A DNA stretch of 64,000 nucleotides from Caenorhabditis elegans (lineage: Eukaryota; Nematoda; Chromadorea; Rhabditida; Rhabditidae): assembly GCF_000002985.6 (NCBI RefSeq), contig NC_003280.10, forward strand, positions 13,636,501 to 13,700,500. The letters run 5' to 3'. Below the pieces are notes generated by a model. It made no database searches and was not told the DNA's origin. It saw only the letters and a list, made by a program, of their open reading frames with translations. Positions 1 to 9,911 of this stretch are shown one piece after another. A program made the translations under genes and the position numbers. Positions within the stretch are counted from its first letter, which is position 1. Each line of letters opens with the position of its first letter.

Positions 1-240
1 TTGTAGTTTGTAGCCTCGAGATTGTAGTTTATAGTATTTGTAGTGTAGTTTGTAGTATGTGTAGTTTGTAGCATAACTGTATATCCTATCAAAAAAGCAT
101 GTGCTAGTTGAATTGTAGTAATTGTTGTATTCTAGCGTAATGTTTGAATAATGCTTTGCAATGCATTTACATTAGTACTTACGTTGCAATTATAGTTTGT
201 AGTTATAGTTTGTAGTTTGTAGTCTGCATAATATAACTTG
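1..240. repeat. TGTAGTTTG-type simple repeat
   Basis: Short degenerate direct repeats of TGTAGTTTGTAG occur at about 1-65 and 190-230, separated by non-repetitive AT-rich sequence. From here to 593 I see no coding signal; it is the 3' flank of the minus-strand dehydrogenase gene. Confidence 0.6.
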
Positions 241-593
241 TATGTTCTAGCAACAACGTCACCATCCGCACACCTATCACTCCTGTCAATGTTCTCACTT
301 CTTCTAATTGCATGCCTCTACTAATCTGATTCCGTACTTTTTTGGTAATTTTCCAGTAACACCTGAAATTTACTAGACTCTTTTTATTTCAGAATGGTGG
401 TGGTCTCGAGGAGGATAATTTTTTTTTTGTTGGTTTTTTATCGATTTTCTTATGTATTTTTATGAATAAAACTGAAAAAAAATGGTTGTATGCGAAAACG
501 ACTTAAACTCACAAAAAATGTATTGTAAAAATGTAAAATGATCTCGTATAAACAGAAAATATGGGCGAAAATTCAAATAAACACACAAATAAA

Positions 594-1979
594 TTAGTTG
601 AGCACCTCTCGTGCGTTCAAAACTCCGAGCATAGTTCCCTTATTGTACTGCACAATGTTATCGGCGATTTCCGATGCGACACGGAGCTGCGCGTCAATCG
701 TTGATGCTCCGAGATGTGGTGTCGCAATGACGAGTGGATGATCGATGAGCTCTCTGAACGTTGGTGGTTCTTGCTCAAACACGTCGAATGCTGCTCCCTT
801 GGCGTGTCCAGCGTTCAGGGATTCCACCAGGTCGACCTCGTTCACAATTCCTCCACGCGCCACGTTGATGATACGGACTCCTTTTTTGCATTTCGCGAGG
901 GCTGGAAAATGATTAGATAAATAAATTTTGGATTAAATAAAATACTTTTAAAAATGCTTAACTTACTCTCTTTATTGATCAAATTCTCAGTCTGCTTGAT
1001 CAGCGGTACGTGGACCGTAATATAATCGGCCTGTGGCCAAATCTGCTCCAACGAGAGCAGCTCAATGTTCTTCGCCTCAGCCTGCTCCTTCGTGACCATT
1101 GGATCAAATCCAATAACCTTCATTCCAAAGGCCTGAAGCCTGACGGCCACCTCAGATCCAATTCGTCCGAGGCCGAGAACGGCTAGGGTGCGTCCGTAGA
1201 CCTCCTCTCCCATGAAATCCTTGCGGGCCCATTTGCCGGCCTTCATCGATGCGGCGGCTTGTGGAACGTGGCGGGAGAGGGAGAGAATGAGTGTGCACGT
1301 GAGCTCGGCGGCAGAACGGGAGTTGGCTTCTGGAAAAATAAAATTTGAAATATAAACCGGTAAAGTTCTGTTGAAAAATTCTGTTAAAGCCATCCATTTT
1401 TTAGAATAGGCCCGTCCTTCGCCTAGGTCGGCCTGTTTTTGAAGTCATGCGTTTACACGTAGTGTCAGGCTGTCCCATTACGGTTTGATCTACAAAAAAT
1501 GCGGGAATTTTTTGCCCAAAGCGAAATCAGTTGAGAACTCTGCGTCACTTCTTCCTCATTTTTTGTAGATCTACGTAGATCAAACCGAAATGAGACACGT
1601 GCGTTTGGGGAATTCCCCAGCCATGTGACTTTAGAACTTTCAAACCTAAACCCCATTCGTCAAATAACCCTCCCAACTCACGTGGTGTATTCATCACGAG
1701 AATCTTGTTCGCCGATGCGGCTGGCACATCGATATTGTCAACTCCAGTCCCGGCTCTTCCAACAAGCTTCAGCTTCCCAGCTGATGCAGCCAACAGCTCG
1801 GCGGTGATCTTCGTGGCGCTGCGAACAATGACGGCGTCGTGCTGTGGCAAGGTGACGAGAAGCTCGTCCTTCGTCTGCTTCGTCTTCACGGTCACCTCGA
1901 TTCCGTTCTGCTTCAGAATGTCGACACACTCCTGCTCGATGTCGTCGGCGATGAGGACTTTGTTGATTGGGGCGCTCAT
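594..1979 (-). CDS. D-3-phosphoglycerate dehydrogenase (short form), 3 exons
   Basis: Oxidises 3-phosphoglycerate to 3-phosphohydroxypyruvate with NAD+, the first step of cytosolic serine synthesis. Coding exons are 1979-1682, 1329-967 and 901-594; phases close to give 322 residues. The start was chosen because ATG follows a TTTCCAG acceptor by one base, as in a trans-spliced message. The N-terminal substrate-domain part leads into a Rossmann NAD-binding domain with GLGRIG at residues 152-157. The catalytic triad is Arg236 (NVARGG), Glu265 (FEQEPP) and His283 (ATPHLG), the same numbering as I recall for human PHGDH. The protein ends soon after the catalytic core, without the C-terminal ASB/ACT regulatory domains of long forms, so serine feedback is probably absent. 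Intron 1 carries a palindromic MITE. It matches C. elegans C31C9.2 from memory. Confidence 0.95.
1456..1601. mobile_element. Palindromic MITE, copy 1 of 4
   Basis: It starts GTGTCAGGCTGTCCCATTAC with TTTGATCTAC and ends with the complement (GTAGATCAAACCGAAATGAGAC). The middle contains GAAATCAGTTGAGAACTCTG. The same element occurs at 17163-17335, 30224-30403 and 38376-38531. Here it sits in intron 1 of the dehydrogenase gene. It is non-autonomous, with no ORF. Confidence 0.75.
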
Positions 1980-2529
1980 TCTGGAAATTGGGAGTATAGT
2001 TTTGGAATAGTAATTTGAAAAGAGAATATACAGTTTTAAACTAAAAAAAAATAAAAGAAAAATCTTTAAAAAACGCAAAATAATTGTTCTTATATACCCT
2101 CTAATGTCACGCAAAGTGACGTAATCTCAGACGCTACCCCGCCCCTTTCCAGGTCAATTATAGATTGTAAAAGTCACGTAGACAATGACTATATTCATCG
2201 ATCTTGCCGAGATAAGGTGAAAACAAAGATTTACAGCGTCGATATAAATATATCGATTATGGTATTAGGAAGAGTCACCACAAAAAGACTGCATGAACAA
2301 CACGATATTTATGGGCTGATGCTGCTGATGGTGGAGGCTAGATAGCAAGTTTTGACTGGCCGGGGGTGGAGGAGGAAAAAACGAAGAACAGGAAACGTCG
2401 TTGAGGTCAAAATGGCGGTTATCAGTTATGGTCAGTCGACGTCAGAGAACACACACACAATGGGGTAGATGGGAGTAAAGTATCTAGATGGGGAAAGTTT
2501 GAAAAACGGGAAAAAATGTTGTATTTTTG
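1980..2529. other. Upstream region of the dehydrogenase gene
   Basis: No ORF or repeat of note. It should hold the promoter of the minus-strand dehydrogenase gene. A run of ATCGAT-containing sequence (about 2190-2260) is visible, but I cannot assign a factor. Confidence 0.4.
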
Positions 2530-3600
2530 GCATTTTGTCGACTTGGCAGGAATTTAAGTTCATGTAAAACTGGCAAATTGTCAATATTGAAATTTTTGCC
2601 GAATTTGCAAACTACAAAAAAAATATAGAAAATTCATGCCAAATTGGGAAAAATGAAAATTATTGCCAAAAAAAGGAAATTCTTGCCAATTTACCAAAAT
2701 GAAAATTCTTGCCAAACTGACAAATTGCCAAAAAAGGAAATTTTTTCCAAATTGGCAAATTGGCAAAAAATGTTAAATTCTCGCCAAATTGGCAAATTGC
2801 CAAAAAAAAGGAAATTCTTGCCAATTTGCCAAAAAAGGAAATTCTCGCCAAATTGGCAAATTGCAAAAAAATTTTAAATTCTCGCCAAATTGGCAAATTG
2901 CCAAAAAAAAGGAAATTCTTGCCAATTTGCCAAAAAAGGAAATTCTCGCCAAATTGGCAAATTGCAAAAAAAATTTAAATTCTCGCCAAATTGGCAAATT
3001 GCCAAAAAATTTGCCAATTTGGCAAGAGTTTTATATTTTGATCATATTACCAAATTGGCAAAAAATGTAGTTTTTGGCAAATTGGCAATAATTTCCTTTT
3101 TGGCATAGTGCCAATTTGGCAATTAGGTAAGCTTTTTTTTGCAATCTGCAAATTTGTCAAGAATTTTAATTTTCGCCATTTTGCCGGATTGGCGGAAATG
3201 TAATTTTTGGCAAGAATTTCTTTTTTCTGGCAAATTGGCAATTATTCATTATTTGAAATTGCCAATTTGGCTAGGATTTTCATTTTTTGGCAATCTGCCA
3301 ATTTGGTGGAATCTAGAATTTTTGCCATATTACCAAATTGACGGACTTTCCATTTTTGGCATTGTGCCAAGTTGATAAGAATTTCCTTTTTTTTGCACTT
3401 TGCCAATTAGGCAAGAATTTGAATTTTTGGCAATTCGCCAATTTGGCGAGAATTTTAATTTTTGGCCATCTGCCAATTTGGCATGAGGTATAAATTTTGA
3501 CAAGTTGCCAATTTGGGATAAGTTTTATTTTGGGAGTTGGGCAATTAGAGGAGAATTTCAATTTTTGGCAATTTTCTAATTTGGCAAAAAATTTTCAACA
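2530..3600. repeat. GGCAAATTGCCAA palindromic minisatellite
   Basis: About 1 kb of degenerate tandem repeats built on CCAAATTGGCAAATTGCC. It is most regular at 2770-3000, where a unit of about 110 bases is duplicated almost exactly. Because the core is self-complementary, reading frames on both strands look like repeats of one another. They are not coding. Confidence 0.85.
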
Positions 3601-4352
3601 GCGTTTTATGGGCAAAAACAATTAAAACTGAATTTTTAGAAAGTTAAAATAATTCCAACAACAATAATTCTTGTTAATTAAATTTTTCGGTTGTGACAAC
3701 GTCATCACAAAACATTCTAAACCAATTTAAAGATATTGAGTCCTAAGAAGCTAAAACTTCAAAAATAAATTATATTTTCAGCATAGTTACACCGAAAACA
3801 CACCGAAAAGAAGAGAGAAAATGCGTTTATGGTCAGCGAGCGGCAAGAGACAAAAAACGAACGTAGAAGGAGAAGATGGGCAACACACAAAAATGTGACA
3901 CATTTAGAGAGAGAGAGAGAGATAGAGAGAAAAACAAAAGACGCGAGCGGAATACACAAAAATGGGTGCAAAACGGGTGTATGAATAAATAATGGGCAAA
4001 TATTGGAACAAAACGGAGGGTTTTGTCGGGAATAAAAGGAATATTTCAATAGCTCATAGTTAAAAATTTCAAGATTTTCACAAAAATGAATGTCAAACTT
4101 TAAAATTAGTATGGGACTTATTACTGTTGTGATTTTTGATGAGATGAGTTCAATTCTACCAAAAGGACACAATTTTCATTTTTGGTTTTCAGTACAGATA
4201 AATTATTATTTTTGAAACATTTCACTAAATCCGGGCCTTCATATTTCACTCAAAATTAACATTTTTCAGAATGTTTTTACAGAAACTTGTTTCAAATTTT
4301 GAGCTCTTTTTTAATTATATAACGAAATTCAGCTTTTTTTTGTTGCTATAAT
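3601..4352. other. Intergenic, no gene recognised
   Basis: AT-rich sequence with a GAGAGA run near 3905-3925. No splice-supported coding sequence was found on either strand. Confidence 0.4.
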
Positions 4353-4783
4353 GCTATTTTTCTAGGTAGGGCACTTTTTTGCTCAATATGATTATAACCA
4401 ATGTGCAAGAATTTCCAAAAATATTTAAAATGGTAGCATTTTGAAAAAAAATACTTTTTTGGGGCTTTTGAAATGTATATCGTAGAAACAGAGACGGTCA
4501 TACATTTGTCTAAAAGATGAAAAAATCTGCTATTTTTTTAGGTAAGACACTTTTTTGCTACATGATAATAACCAATGTGCAAGAATTTCCAAAAATATTA
4601 AAAATGGTAGCATTTTGAAAAAAATACTTTTTTGGGTTTTTTGAAATGAATATCGTAGCTACAGAGACGGCCATACATTTTTCTAAAAGAACAAAAAATC
4701 TGCTATTTTTTTTAGGTAGGACACTTTTTTGCTAGATGAACATAACTACTATAAAATTTTTTTAATGGTGGTAGCATTTTGTT
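4353..4783. repeat. Tandem direct repeat of about 175 bp, 2.4 copies
   Basis: Units start at 4353, 4529 and 4702 (the last partial). Each begins GCTATTTTT..AGGTA and contains CAATGTGCAAGAATTTCC and ATGGTAGCATTTTG. Units 1 and 2 differ by few substitutions. It lies just upstream of the first F-box gene and could affect its promoter. Confidence 0.8.
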
Positions 4784-5061
4784 GCTCTTATGGTGCAAAA
4801 CGACCAAACATTTAATTTTTTTAAAGTTTGTCCCCAATTTAATGAAAAGAATACGGTATTCTACCGGTCGATGCGACTCTTATCATTCTACTTCCAATTT
4901 CTCACTTGTTCTGTGCTGCTGTCTCTCCCCTCTCATATTTTTCATCTCTCTTGTCTATTTCTCTTTTCCATCTCCACTGCTTCCCCTCTTTCCATTTTCC
5001 CGCATTTTCATTGATTTTCCGTCCAATTCTAGAGTTTTTAAAGTTAAAAAGGTCCAGTAAA

Positions 5062-7224
5062 ATGCCTGCCATCCTGGAAACCAACCCAATTGCTATTCGA
5101 GCTTGCATTCTCTACGAGGTCCGCCAAAAGCGGCCAATTTTCGAGTCTTTCAAGAATTTTTGCAATGCGTTTGGAAATGATTTTATGGAATATCGAGAAT
5201 TTGAGCGCTGGTTTTATCGATTTTATCATGGAAACGAGGATTTGGATTATGATATGAGGTAAGTGTAAAGATAAGTTCTAAAATGTAATTTATTAGAAAG
5301 AAATTCAGCCGGGAACCAAAAACAGCATCGCTATCCGAGTTGCCAATTGAAATATTGTTCAAAATTGTGGAAAACTTGAATTTTCTGGACAGGTTAGTTT
5401 TAAAAAATGTTTTTCTTTGAAAATGTATGTTTTTTGGACGTGGGGATTTTTAAAAAAATATTCTTAAAATTAAGCAAAAAATATATGCATGATCAGAAGT
5501 GGGCGGCAATTACCGTTCGGCAATTTTTTTTTGTCGACAAATTTGGCAAATCGGCAAATTTCCGGTATGCCGATTTGTTACCAGAAATTTTCAATTCCGG
5601 CATCTTGCCGATTTTTCAGAAATTTTCAATTCCGGCAACTTGCCGATTTGCCGGAAATTCTCAATTCCGGCAATTTGTCGATTTGCCGGAAATTTTTAAT
5701 TCCGCCAACTTGCCGATTTGCCGGAAATTTTCAATTCCGGCAACTTGCCGATTTGCCAGAAATTTTCATTTTCGGCAACTTGCCGATTTGCCAGAAATTT
5801 TCATTTTCGGCAACTTGCCGATTTGCCAGAAATTTTCAATTCCAGCAACTTGCCGATTTGCCGGAAATTCTGAATTCCGCCAACTTGCCGATTTGCCGGA
5901 AATTCTCAATTCCGACAATTTGTCGATTTGCCGGAAATTTTTAATTCCGGCATATATGAAAACTTTAAAATTAACAAAAAAATAAAAAGTTTTACTATGA
6001 AACTTATAAAGTAATTTCAATACTAGTATCTGAAAATTTAAATTAGGTCTTCCATAAGGTCAGGCAGGCAGGCGTTAAAACTCCTGCCGGCCTGACCTTA
6101 AGGTGACCCACGCCTGCCTCTCGCCTCAAAACGCGCCTTATGCTTCATTTCATAATTGGAAAATGGACAAATTAATAGAAATGACAAAATTTGAAGTTTG
6201 AAGATTCACATAAAATGTAGAAAATTTTCAGACAGGCGTGAGGCCCTGAAGCCGGGCCTGCCTTGAAAGCCCTACTTTAAATATTTCAAATAACACTTCC
6301 AAAAATTCAAAATTCCAGACTTCTCCTCCGCAACGTCTCGCCATGCTTCCGCAGCATCGCCGAGGATCACGTCAACGAGGTCACCAACATCTCAGTGACT
6401 TCTATTCCAAACCACGTACATGTATGCTTCTATCATGAAAGTGACTATACAGATATTATATGTAAACGTGTGGATGATGATTGTGTAATTACTAAAATGT
6501 CGCAATACGAGGATTCAAAGGATTGGAAAATTGAAGGAGTTTCTCATGTGACTGTTGCATTGAACTATCTGTCTAGGGTATTGAAGAGCCCGAAGTTGAA
6601 GCTGGAAAAGTTAAGACTGGACTTTTTGGAGCATAATAAAGAGGATACCCAGTGTATGGAAGAATTATTAACTGTGCTTGAAAATTCCGAACCCCATGTT
6701 CTGAACATTGAATTCGAAGGACTAAACTTCCACGAAACATCTAGTGTTCTCAAAAACCTGAAAAATGTTGAAGAGATACAACTATCAATGTACAGTATAC
6801 AAGAGTTGTCTGGAATTGAGAAGCTCGTTGAGCTGGAGCAATGGAAGACAGCAAAGACACTTGATATATCGAGTCATGAAGACATTGAGATGGATATTAA
6901 AGATTTGCTGCACTTTCAATCAATTGATGTTCGTCTGAAATCGTTTTCAGTTCAGGATGCGGTTAAGGTTAAGGAGGTGAAATACTGGAAAATGTTTGAC
7001 CCTAAATTAAATTTTATTCTGATTTTCAGACCCTCGAACTCCGCACCTCTGACTTCAGATCAGGAACGTTCAGAGTCCTTAACACAGATACTCGAAAAAT
7101 CGGAAAAGTATTCAACCCAAAATATACAGACGCTGCTAACAACACATTCAACTTCAAGACTAAAAATTCCTCATTTGAAATAACTATGTGTTCCAAGGAA
7201 ATTTATGTTAAACGGAAGCTATAA
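5062..7224 (+). CDS. F-box/FTH (DUF38) protein with Mos1-type HTH, paralogue 1 (intact)
   Basis: Exons 5062-5258, 5309-5392, 6319-6976 and 7030-7224 join in phase to 377 residues. Exon 1 (about 65 residues) resembles the Mos1 transposase helix-turn-helix (HTH_48) seen in this nematode F-box family, with FESFKNFC, WFYRFY and DLDYDMR. Exon 2 encodes the F-box (LSELPIEILFKIVENLNFLDR), expected to bind SKP1-related proteins of an SCF ubiquitin ligase. Exons 3-4 form the FTH/DUF38 domain (LVELEQWKTAKTL, DLLHFQSIDV), the presumed substrate-binding part. AATAAA lies at 7301-7306. Intron 2 (926 bp) holds a minisatellite and a GC-rich palindromic element. It is the only one of the three local paralogues without a disabling change. 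It belongs to the fbxa family; I cannot give a number. Confidence 0.9.
5560..5950. repeat. CCGGCAACTTGCCGATTTG minisatellite in F-box intron 2
   Basis: About ten tandem units of roughly 39 bp, each containing CTTGCCGATTTGCCGGAAAT followed by TTCAATTCCGGCAA. It is the same core family as arrays at 31.8, 33.3, 34.7, 35.8, 40.8, 42.8, 43.8, 45.0 and 49.8 kb, here in the TTTGCCGG orientation. Confidence 0.85.
6050..6262. mobile_element. GGCAGGCAGGCG palindromic element in intron 2 of paralogue 1
   Basis: GC-rich ends (GGTCAGGCAGGCAGGCG on the left, GGGCCTGCC on the right) flank an AT-rich middle including ATTGGAAAATGGACAAATTA and AATAGAAATGACAAAATTTG. A related copy occupies the equivalent intron of paralogue 3 (about 13345-13545), so it predates that gene duplication or the same intron was hit twice. 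Partial relatives are at 12815-12860, 27590-27760 and 61108-61172. Confidence 0.6.
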
Positions 7225-7993
7225 AAGGAGTCTAGCAGTCATAATTCCACGCTTATTTATATATCTTGTTGCCATAAATTGAGTTTAGATACTTTTCAGA
7301 AATAAAGTTTTATTAATGAAATATAATACTGTGCGCCCAACTTCCCCCTTAATTTTTCCGTTTTACCACATTCTGAAATTTTTTTGAAAAAATGGCTAAT
7401 GCCATTCGATTCCAAATGTCAAAAACCCCGTGTCCACAATTTTTATGAAAATACATGGGCAACTACAGAAATTAGATCAAAAAATCATTTAAAAAAAAAC
7501 CATAAATGTAATTGCAAAAGAAGAGTGTTTCAGATTCAAAATTGTGATAATAACATTATTTATAAGCATTCTATTCATATTTGAATGTTTTTGAAAAAAT
7601 TGAAAAATTGAAGAAAAGAGAAGTTCGTCTCGATATAGTGCTATTTTTAGGATGTTTGAAAGTCCGCTGTGAGCTTGCTTCTAGAGTATCGCCGCTAAAA
7701 ATTATCGAATGACTAGGTCTCATATGCAAGCCCAATTGGCCCTTTCTGACGAGCCCCTTGTTAGTTGAGCTTTTATGTTAATATTTCGTTTATTCGCACG
7801 TTGTTGTTAAATGAGTTGTATGAGTTGTTAAAGTTAACGTAAAACAAGGTTTCTTCGCTGAAAAGTGGCTGGTTGTTAAATAAAGTAGGTTTAAATTACA
7901 CAAAATTTACAGAATTGCTTTGCTCACGGAACAATCGCTTTACCGCGACTGTAATAAACAAGCTCTAAAAATATTCTCAATTTGTTTGCATTA
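7225..7993. other. 3' flank of paralogue 1, no gene recognised
   Basis: After the AATAAA at 7301 there is AT-rich DNA with no convincing coding exon. The stretch 7620-7750 is less AT-rich (GTCCGCTGTGAGCTTGCTTC and similar), but I recognise nothing in it. Confidence 0.35.
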
Positions 7994-8152
7994 TCATGTG
8001 GACGGTAAATTCCGGTGTGAATATGTTGGAAATCTATCGTGCCACACAAAAAAGTCGGTACCCATGTTTTGATAAAACACAGTTGCAAGAAGGCCATCAT
8101 TTCTTTCTATATCGTATCCATCACTACAATCAACGCGTTCAATTCCGTCGCT
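7994..8152 (-). pseudogene. Orphan terminal exon of an F-box-associated (FBA_2-like) gene
   Basis: On the minus strand a TTTTTTCAG acceptor at about 8153 opens a 52-codon exon ending in TGA at 7994. Its GYDIERNDGLLATV and FFVWHDRFP motifs resemble the C-terminal end of F-box B-type (FBA_2) proteins, where an I-x-R-x-DG-x-x-AT motif is common. No upstream exons with F-box or FBA sequence follow on this strand before 9280, so it appears to be a detached last exon. The sequence just upstream of it (8165-8272) is duplicated at 26031-26134. Confidence 0.5.
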
Positions 8153-8164
8153 GAAAAAATTTAA

Positions 8165-8272
8165 ATAAAGTTTGACAACAAAATCCAATACTGCGGAAAA
8201 AACAAAAAAAAATGCCTGTATCTCTAGTAATCACTTTGCGCGGAAATATTAAACTGAACTCAGTTTTCCCTA
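8165..8272. repeat. Segment duplicated at 26031-26134
   Basis: From ATAAAGTTTGACAACAAAAT to GAACTCAGTTTTCCC the two sites are nearly identical (one short indel in an A-run). At 26 kb this piece is fused directly to a second duplicated piece. Confidence 0.85.
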
Positions 8273-8281
8273 CTAATTTGT

Positions 8282-8328
8282 AACTCAAACTCCAAGAACA
8301 ACGACAAATTGTTCTTGGAGTTTGAGTT
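8282..8328. other. Perfect 19-bp hairpin
   Basis: AACTCAAACTCCAAGAACA at 8282-8300 is followed, after a 9-base loop, by its exact reverse complement at 8310-8328. No gene is nearby on either strand that would explain it. Confidence 0.8.
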
Positions 8329-8749
8329 TACACGACAAAAATTTTTAAAATGGTTCCTACGACTTATTGTCTATGTTTTAAAGTAAAACACCAAATGTAT
8401 GCTTGATTAGTTTTTTCAACTTCAATTTTGCTTCAGGCACTACTTATTAAAGTTATATGATCATTTTCAAATCGATATTTGCTCACTCTGAAAATATTAA
8501 AATTTTCAACAAGCCAAATTGACCGTTTTCGAAACTATCCAAAACATTTTTTTTTAAAGTCAAATTTTTGTCCCCACTTTGATTGGGAGAAAGAAAACAG
8601 TGGTTCTGCAACCTGTGACAGTAAAGAGGAAAAAAAAGAGAGAAACGAGTAAATGGTCCAATGTGCGTTATTGTAGCCTCATCACGAGGTCGCCTCTTCC
8701 CAATCGACTGTATTTTTACGAAAAGAGTTGTAAATGAGCTCTATCGCTG

Positions 8750-8975
8750 TTCCCATCACTTCCCAGAAGAGATTACTCCTGGGAAGTGGTACAGACATAA
8801 ACATCATGGTACCTGGTACTAGATGCGCAAAGATACGCAAGGAGGGTTGGCAGGAGGTAAAAAAAACCCCAAAATTGTTTTCTCAGAAAATTCGAATTCC
8901 AGCCAAAATTGAATTCCAGCCAATAAATTTGAATTCCAGCCAATATCTCCCAGGAGAAATGTCTCCTGGGAGATA
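8750..8975. other. CTCCCAGGAG hairpins with GAATTCCAGCCAA repeats
   Basis: A perfect 14-bp stem with a 4-base loop spans 8944-8975 (TATCTCCCAGGAGA and its complement). A weaker hairpin with a CTTCCCAG/CTGGGAAG stem lies at about 8759-8793, and three copies of GAATTCCAGCCAA lie at 8894-8943. It may be one palindromic element. Confidence 0.6.
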
Positions 8976-9897
8976 AGCGATGGGTGCGCGATTACTATCC
9001 ATTTGGCAGAAAGACAGTGTCTCCCCCTTCTCAGCATATCTTCTATTTTCTTTCCCTCTCTGTGCCTAATCTTCTGGTTCAACATTTCTTATCGATTTTG
9101 TTTGATTTTTTTTTCGAATTGTGACCGAATTAACTTTTTTGTTTCTGATTATTCATTTCTTAATTATGTTATATTCGGTATCTCATAACGTTTTTTATCA
9201 AATCTTGATTACTTTGAACGTTTCCATTAAACTTGCTATACCCTAAAGTCGTTTAAAAGTTTTCAGGAAACCTGCTAGAAATGTCTGAAAGTATTGAAAC
9301 CAGCCCGATAGCACATCGAACTTTTATTCTCAACGATGCCCTGTTAAAACTGCCAATCGAGGAATCTTTCAAAAAGTTTTGCGATGCTTTTGGTGATGAG
9401 CTCATGGAATATAGAGAGTTTGAGCTCTGGTTCTATCGATTTTACAATGGGAATTTGGATTTGAACTATGATATGAGGTAGGTGCTCAAGCTCAAAATTT
9501 GCTCTCAAAATGTTTAAAAATTTCAGCCAAGAACCTAAAACTCCATTGTTACAAGACATGCCTCTGGAAATGATTGAAGAAATAATGGAGCACGTGAATT
9601 TGTTTGACAGGTCAGTTAGTCAGCCAACAATTGTGTTATTGTTACAGTTGTCTTTTCAGGGTCGCCCTTCGTAACACCTCTCAGCTGTTCCGCCAGATTT
9701 CCGATAAACAATTTGGCAATACAGCTGGCATAGTTATTTCCATATTGGATTATTCTTTTACGACCGCACGGTTCGAGCAAACATCTAGCTTTTATGAGAT
9801 AAAATGTGAGGAAAAGGAAACCAAAAATTGTATACTGACTTCTACATCTCACAAAGGCGATACAATGGAAAGCTATATTGAAGGAACTTTCCAAGTG

Positions 9898-9911
9898 CAT
9901 GTAGCATTGAG
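9898..9911. repeat. Left target-site duplication of the LINE
   Basis: CATGTAGCATTGAG, identical to 11663-11676. In the F-box frame both copies encode HVALS/HVALR, which shows that this is host exon sequence copied at insertion. Confidence 0.95.

Noticed and set aside
4906..5061. Upstream extension of the first F-box gene (an earlier ATG at 4906 in the same frame)
   Set aside because: The paralogues at 9281 and 12998 start at the equivalent of 5062, giving identical 197-bp first exons. The upstream part is pyrimidine-rich and hydrophobic by composition.
7735..7790. CTGACGAG, the start of a hammerhead ribozyme core
   Set aside because: No stem II closing followed by GAAA and no fitting cleavage triplet could be found.
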